DNA of 64,000 nucleotides, taken from assembly GCF_000429725.1 (NCBI RefSeq), contig NZ_AUCK01000012.1:1-64000 (forward strand), given 5' to 3'. The notes under the pieces were generated by a model. It had not been told where the DNA came from. It saw only the letters and a program-made list of their open reading frames with translations, and did no database searches. The position numbers and the translations under genes are program-made. Below, one piece after another: positions 61,271-64,000 of the stretch. How positions within the stretch are numbered: the first letter of the stretch is position 1; each line of letters opens with the position of its first letter. This DNA is from Alkalicoccus chagannorensis DSM 18086 (GTDB taxonomy: Bacteria > Bacillota > Bacilli > Bacillales > Salisediminibacteriaceae).

Positions 61271-62128
61271 ATGAAAAAAGAAGAAACATCGCACTGCCTG
61301 AGCCGGATCCGGGGCATGTATCAGTCCCTGCGCAGCAAAGAAAAAGCCGTAGCGGATTACGTCCTCGCCCATCCGGAAGAAATTGTCCATTCCACGATTA
61401 CCCAGACCGCCGAACGGATCGGCGTCTCCGAAGCGAGCGTCTTCCGATTCTGCCAGTCGATCGGCTTTAAAGGCTACCAGGCGCTCAAGATTGCGCTTGC
61501 CTCCGAGCTTGTCACTGGAACCGAAAACATCCACGAAGCCATCAACGCCGACGATGCACCGAAAGTCATGGCAGAAAAAGTGTTCCAGTCCAACATCCGC
61601 ACCCTGGAAGAAACCATCAGCCTGCTCGACGAAGAGGCCTTTGAAGCTGCCGCCGGAATGCTCCTGCGGGCGCGCCGGATTGAATTTTACGGCAACGGCG
61701 GATCTGGCGCCGTCGCTCTGGACGCCCACCATAAATTTCTCCGCTCCGGCATGCCGAGCACCGTCTACACCGACTCCCACCTGCAGGTGATGTCTGCCTC
61801 CCAGCTGCAGCCGGACGATGTCGTGGTCCTGGTCTCGCACTCTGGTACAAACAAAGACATTCTCGAAGCAGCTGACATAGCAAAAGAAAACGGGGCCGGC
61901 ATCATCGCGATCACGAACTTCGCCAAATCCCCCCTCTCCGAAAAAGCAGACGTCGTCCTGCGCACGATCTCCATGGAGACGGATTACCGATCGGAAGCCC
62001 TCGCCAGCCGCATCGCCCAGCTCAGCCTGATCGACGCCCTCTACATCCACCTCAGCGTCGTCCGTCAGGAACAGATGGAGCAGTCCCTCGACAAAATGCG
62101 GCGCGCGATTTCATTGAAACGAATGTAG
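61271..62128 (+). CDS. RpiR/MurR-family transcriptional regulator (copy 2)
   Basis: A 285-residue paralogue of the regulator at 58577, the same length and largely identical in the helix-turn-helix (IVHSTITQTAERIGVSEASV, FRFCQSIGFKGYQALKIAL) and SIS domains (IEFYGNGGSGAVALDAHHKF). AAGGGGGAG precedes the ATG. It lies 40 bases before an aminotransferase gene in the same direction. The two regulators flank gntK, so they may respond to different sugar acids or form heteromers (inference). Confidence 0.9.
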   Translation: MKKEETSHCLSRIRGMYQSLRSKEKAVADYVLAHPEEIVHSTITQTAERIGVSEASVFRFCQSIGFKGYQALKIALASELVTGTENIHEAINADDAPKVMAEKVFQSNIRTLEETISLLDEEAFEAAAGMLLRARRIEFYGNGGSGAVALDAHHKFLRSGMPSTVYTDSHLQVMSASQLQPDDVVVLVSHSGTNKDILEAADIAKENGAGIIAITNFAKSPLSEKADVVLRTISMETDYRSEALASRIAQLSLIDALYIHLSVVRQEQMEQSLDKMRRAISLKRM

Positions 62129-62167
62129 ACCCGAGATGTGGCTGACCATTCTGAAAGGAGCATCCCA

Positions 62168-63355
62168 ATGACCGGTTATTTCCCACCTTCCCGGCAGCTC
62201 GAACGGCTGCCGCAGCAATTCTTTGCCAAACTCGTGAAGCAGACCCAGGCGAAAGCCGCCACCGGCGCGGACATCATCAACCTCGGTCAGGGCAATCCCG
62301 ACCTGCCCACCCCGCCCGCCGTCGTCGAACGCCTTCAGGAAGCTGCCGAGCACCCGAAGTTCCACAAATATTCCCCGTTCCAGGGGTATCCGTTCCTCAA
62401 ACAGGCCGCCGCCCGTTTCTATGAACGCGAATACGGCGTGACCCTCGACCCGGAGACCGAGATCGCGATTCTCCCCGGCGCCAAAACCGGCCTCGTCGAG
62501 CTGAGCCAGTGCCTGCTCAACCCCGGCGACACCGCCCTGCTTCCAGACCCCGGGTACCCGGACTACCTCTCCGGTACCGCCATCGCCGGCGCGGAGGCGG
62601 TCCGCATGCCACTGCTTCGGGGAAATGGGTTTCTGCCTGATCTCGGGATGCTCGGCTCTGATCTTCTCTCCCGTGCCAAGCTGATGTTCCTCAATTATCC
62701 GAATAATCCTACGGGCGCTGGCGCGGACGAGGCTTTTTTTCAGGACACGGTGCGCACCGCGGCCGCGAACAACATCTGCGTCTGCCACGATTTCGCCTAC
62801 GGCGCCATCGGGTTCGACGAAAAGAAGCCGCCGAGCTTTCTGCAGACGCCGGGAGCGAAAGATGTCGGCATTGAAGTCTACACGCTGTCGAAGACGTTCA
62901 ACATGGCCGGCTGGCGCGTCGCGTTTGCGGCCGGCAATGCCTCCGTCATCTCCCACTTGAACCTGATTCAGGACCACTATTTCGTCAGCCTCTTCGGCGC
63001 CGTTCAATCCGCCGCAGCAACAGCGCTGGACGATGGAGCCGATGACGTAGAAGCACTGCGGCAGACGTATCAGTCCCGGCGAAAAGCGTTGATGGACGCG
63101 CTTGCCGGGATCGGCTGGGAAGCAGACGCTCCGGACGGATCGTTTTTTGCGTGGCTCCCCGTGCCGGACGGCTGGTCGTCCGAAGCCTTCGCCGAAGAAC
63201 TGCTGGAAAGCGCCCACGTCGTCACCGCCCCCGGCGCCGGCTTCGGCGAGTACGGCGAAGGCTACGTCCGAGCGGCGCTGCTCACGAGCGAAGACCGCCT
63301 GCGCGAAGCCGTCGAGCGCATCGGCCGCCTCGGCTTGTTCAAAGAAAACGAATAG
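62168..63355 (+). CDS. mtnE: PLP-dependent aminotransferase, MtnE-like
   Basis: A 395-residue fold-type I aminotransferase. Substrate and cofactor segments are INLGQGNPDLPTPPAVVERL, PDPGYPDYLSGTAIAGAEAV and LMFLNYPNNPTGA. The PLP lysine is in YTLSKTFNMAGWRVAFAAG. The sequence runs close to Bacillus MtnE, which transaminates 2-oxo-4-methylthiobutanoate to methionine, but no other methionine salvage genes are here. The ATG at 62168 follows AAAGGAG. It is probably cotranscribed with the second RpiR gene and ends at a strong terminator. Confidence 0.8.
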   Translation: MTGYFPPSRQLERLPQQFFAKLVKQTQAKAATGADIINLGQGNPDLPTPPAVVERLQEAAEHPKFHKYSPFQGYPFLKQAAARFYEREYGVTLDPETEIAILPGAKTGLVELSQCLLNPGDTALLPDPGYPDYLSGTAIAGAEAVRMPLLRGNGFLPDLGMLGSDLLSRAKLMFLNYPNNPTGAGADEAFFQDTVRTAAANNICVCHDFAYGAIGFDEKKPPSFLQTPGAKDVGIEVYTLSKTFNMAGWRVAFAAGNASVISHLNLIQDHYFVSLFGAVQSAAATALDDGADDVEALRQTYQSRRKALMDALAGIGWEADAPDGSFFAWLPVPDGWSSEAFAEELLESAHVVTAPGAGFGEYGEGYVRAALLTSEDRLREAVERIGRLGLFKENE

Positions 63356-63359
63356 ACCA

Positions 63360-63394
63360 TCCCCCGCCGGCTCTGCGACCGGCGGGGGATTTTC
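63360..63394 (+). terminator. terminator of the aminotransferase gene
   Basis: TCCCCCGCCGG and CCGGCGGGGGA form a perfect stem followed by TTTTC. Confidence 0.9.
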
Positions 63395-63429
63395 TATGCT
63401 GAAAGATAAGATCGCCAATCCACCATTTA

Positions 63430-64000
63430 CCTCTTTTCCGCGGCTGCCCCGGCAGCCGAAAGGACGGGAAGGGCTTGGGTAACTGGAGGTCTCAAGGTTT
63501 CTGGAGGTGACGTCGCCGGTGCGGTCGGCCAAAGCGCCGCTGCGTGGCGCCGAGTGACCGAACGCGGCTCCTGAGTGTCCGCTGCGTCCTTCCGAGTGAC
63601 CGCCCAGTGCCGCTGTGACCGCTTTTCCTCCTCGAGCGACTGCCCGCTATCGCCTAGCGACCGCCCACCGCCGCGTTGCGACCGAGCCGGCGCCGCGAGT
63701 GACCGCTCTGCGCCCGATGCCCAACCAGAGCGGACCATGATACCCTCGTTTCCGCGGCTGCCCCGGCAGCCGTAAACCAAAAGGGCTTGGGTCATTGGAG
63801 GTCTTAAGGTTTCTGAAGGGGACGTCGCCGGTCTTCGCCGAAGCGCCGCTGCGTGGCGCCGAGTGACCGAGCGCGGCTCCTGAGTGTCCGCTGCGTACTC
63901 CCGAGTGACCGCCCAGCGCCGCTGTGACCGCTTTTCCTTCTCGAGCGACTGCCCGCTGTCGCCTTGCGACCGCCCACCGTCGCGCAGCGACCGAGCCGAC
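63430..64000. repeat. family A composite repeats running to the window end
   Basis: Palindromes CGGCTGCCCCGGCAGCCG at 63442 and 63755 (313 bases apart) are each followed by AAGGGCTTGGGT and an array of 21-nt units (GAGTGACCGAACGCGG, GAGTGTCCGCTGCG, GAGTGACCGCCCAG, GTGACCGCTTTTCC). The two copies are almost identical, and the second continues past the window edge. Confidence 0.88.

Noticed and set aside
62111-63532. 473-codon frame opposite the aminotransferase gene
   Set aside because: Antisense of a conserved gene that starts inside a family A repeat.

Overview
The window looks like chromosomal DNA of a moderately halophilic or haloalkaliphilic member of the Bacillaceae. Ribosome binding sites are strong AGGAGG types, and GTG and TTG starts are frequent. 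The gene set is typical of the group: class III fructose-1,6-bisphosphatase, FbaB-type aldolase, an OpuAC-like glycine betaine binding protein, GbsA-like aldehyde dehydrogenase, and RpiR, ECF sigma and sortase genes. Secreted proteins and lipoproteins are extremely acidic and Asp/Asn-rich, as expected for a salt-adapted surface. DNA is GC-rich for the family. The first 1.5 kb (an IS), the esterase near 4 kb, the hydrolase near 51 kb and the 38.1-38.5 kb stretch look more AT-rich. No tRNA, rRNA, CRISPR array or prophage was seen.

Layout. 1-5 kb: an IS4-family element whose right end cuts the 3' end of an AbrB-type gene, then a phosphotransferase, small membrane proteins and an esterase. 5-13 kb: a SulP transporter, an orphan OpuAC lipoprotein, and a minus-strand operon of amidohydrolase, Rieske protein, aldehyde dehydrogenase and ferredoxin-NADP reductase. 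13-19.4 kb: an ECF sigma factor with its RskA-type anti-sigma, an SDR, and a surface protein/class F sortase pair. The sigma gene and the surface protein gene carry the same unusual promoter, so these probably form one regulon. 20-28.5 kb: fbp, a patatin, a methyltransferase, an ACR3-like transporter with OsmC, a hydrolase and fbaB. 29-35.5 kb: a metal module of a CopB-type ATPase (broken by one extra G in a G6 run), a lipoprotein with a Met-Pro-His repeat tail, and a two-component system. 35.6-46.7 kb: amidase, AEC transporter, metallophosphoesterase, Usp, MFS pump, and an ABC exporter with a TetR regulator and two perfect operators. 47-53.5 kb: a chemoreceptor with a SigD-type promoter, a stand-alone voltage-sensor protein, a hydrolase and a LarA homologue. 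54-63.4 kb: a divergent gluconate-type cluster, with gnd-tctB-tctC-tctA on the minus strand and rpiR-gntK-rpiR-mtnE-like on the plus strand.

The most striking feature is what lies between the genes. Long gene-free stretches (about 7.2, 15, 19.6, 28.8, 49.5, 53.8 and 63.6 kb) are filled with arrays of about 21-nt units. Each unit carries a short core such as TGACCG or GTCCG. The arrays are often combined with an 18-nt inverted repeat block (CGGCTGCCCCGGCAGCCG, then AAGGGCTTGGGT) into composite units of about 310-340 bp. Three further arrays (2.5, 26.4 and 50.1 kb) keep the 21-nt spacing with different core words. A second dispersed element of about 145 bp ends in TGTATGAAAACTTATACA plus TTCCTATCAT and occurs in about ten copies of varying age. 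Both families open long spurious reading frames that should not be annotated as genes.
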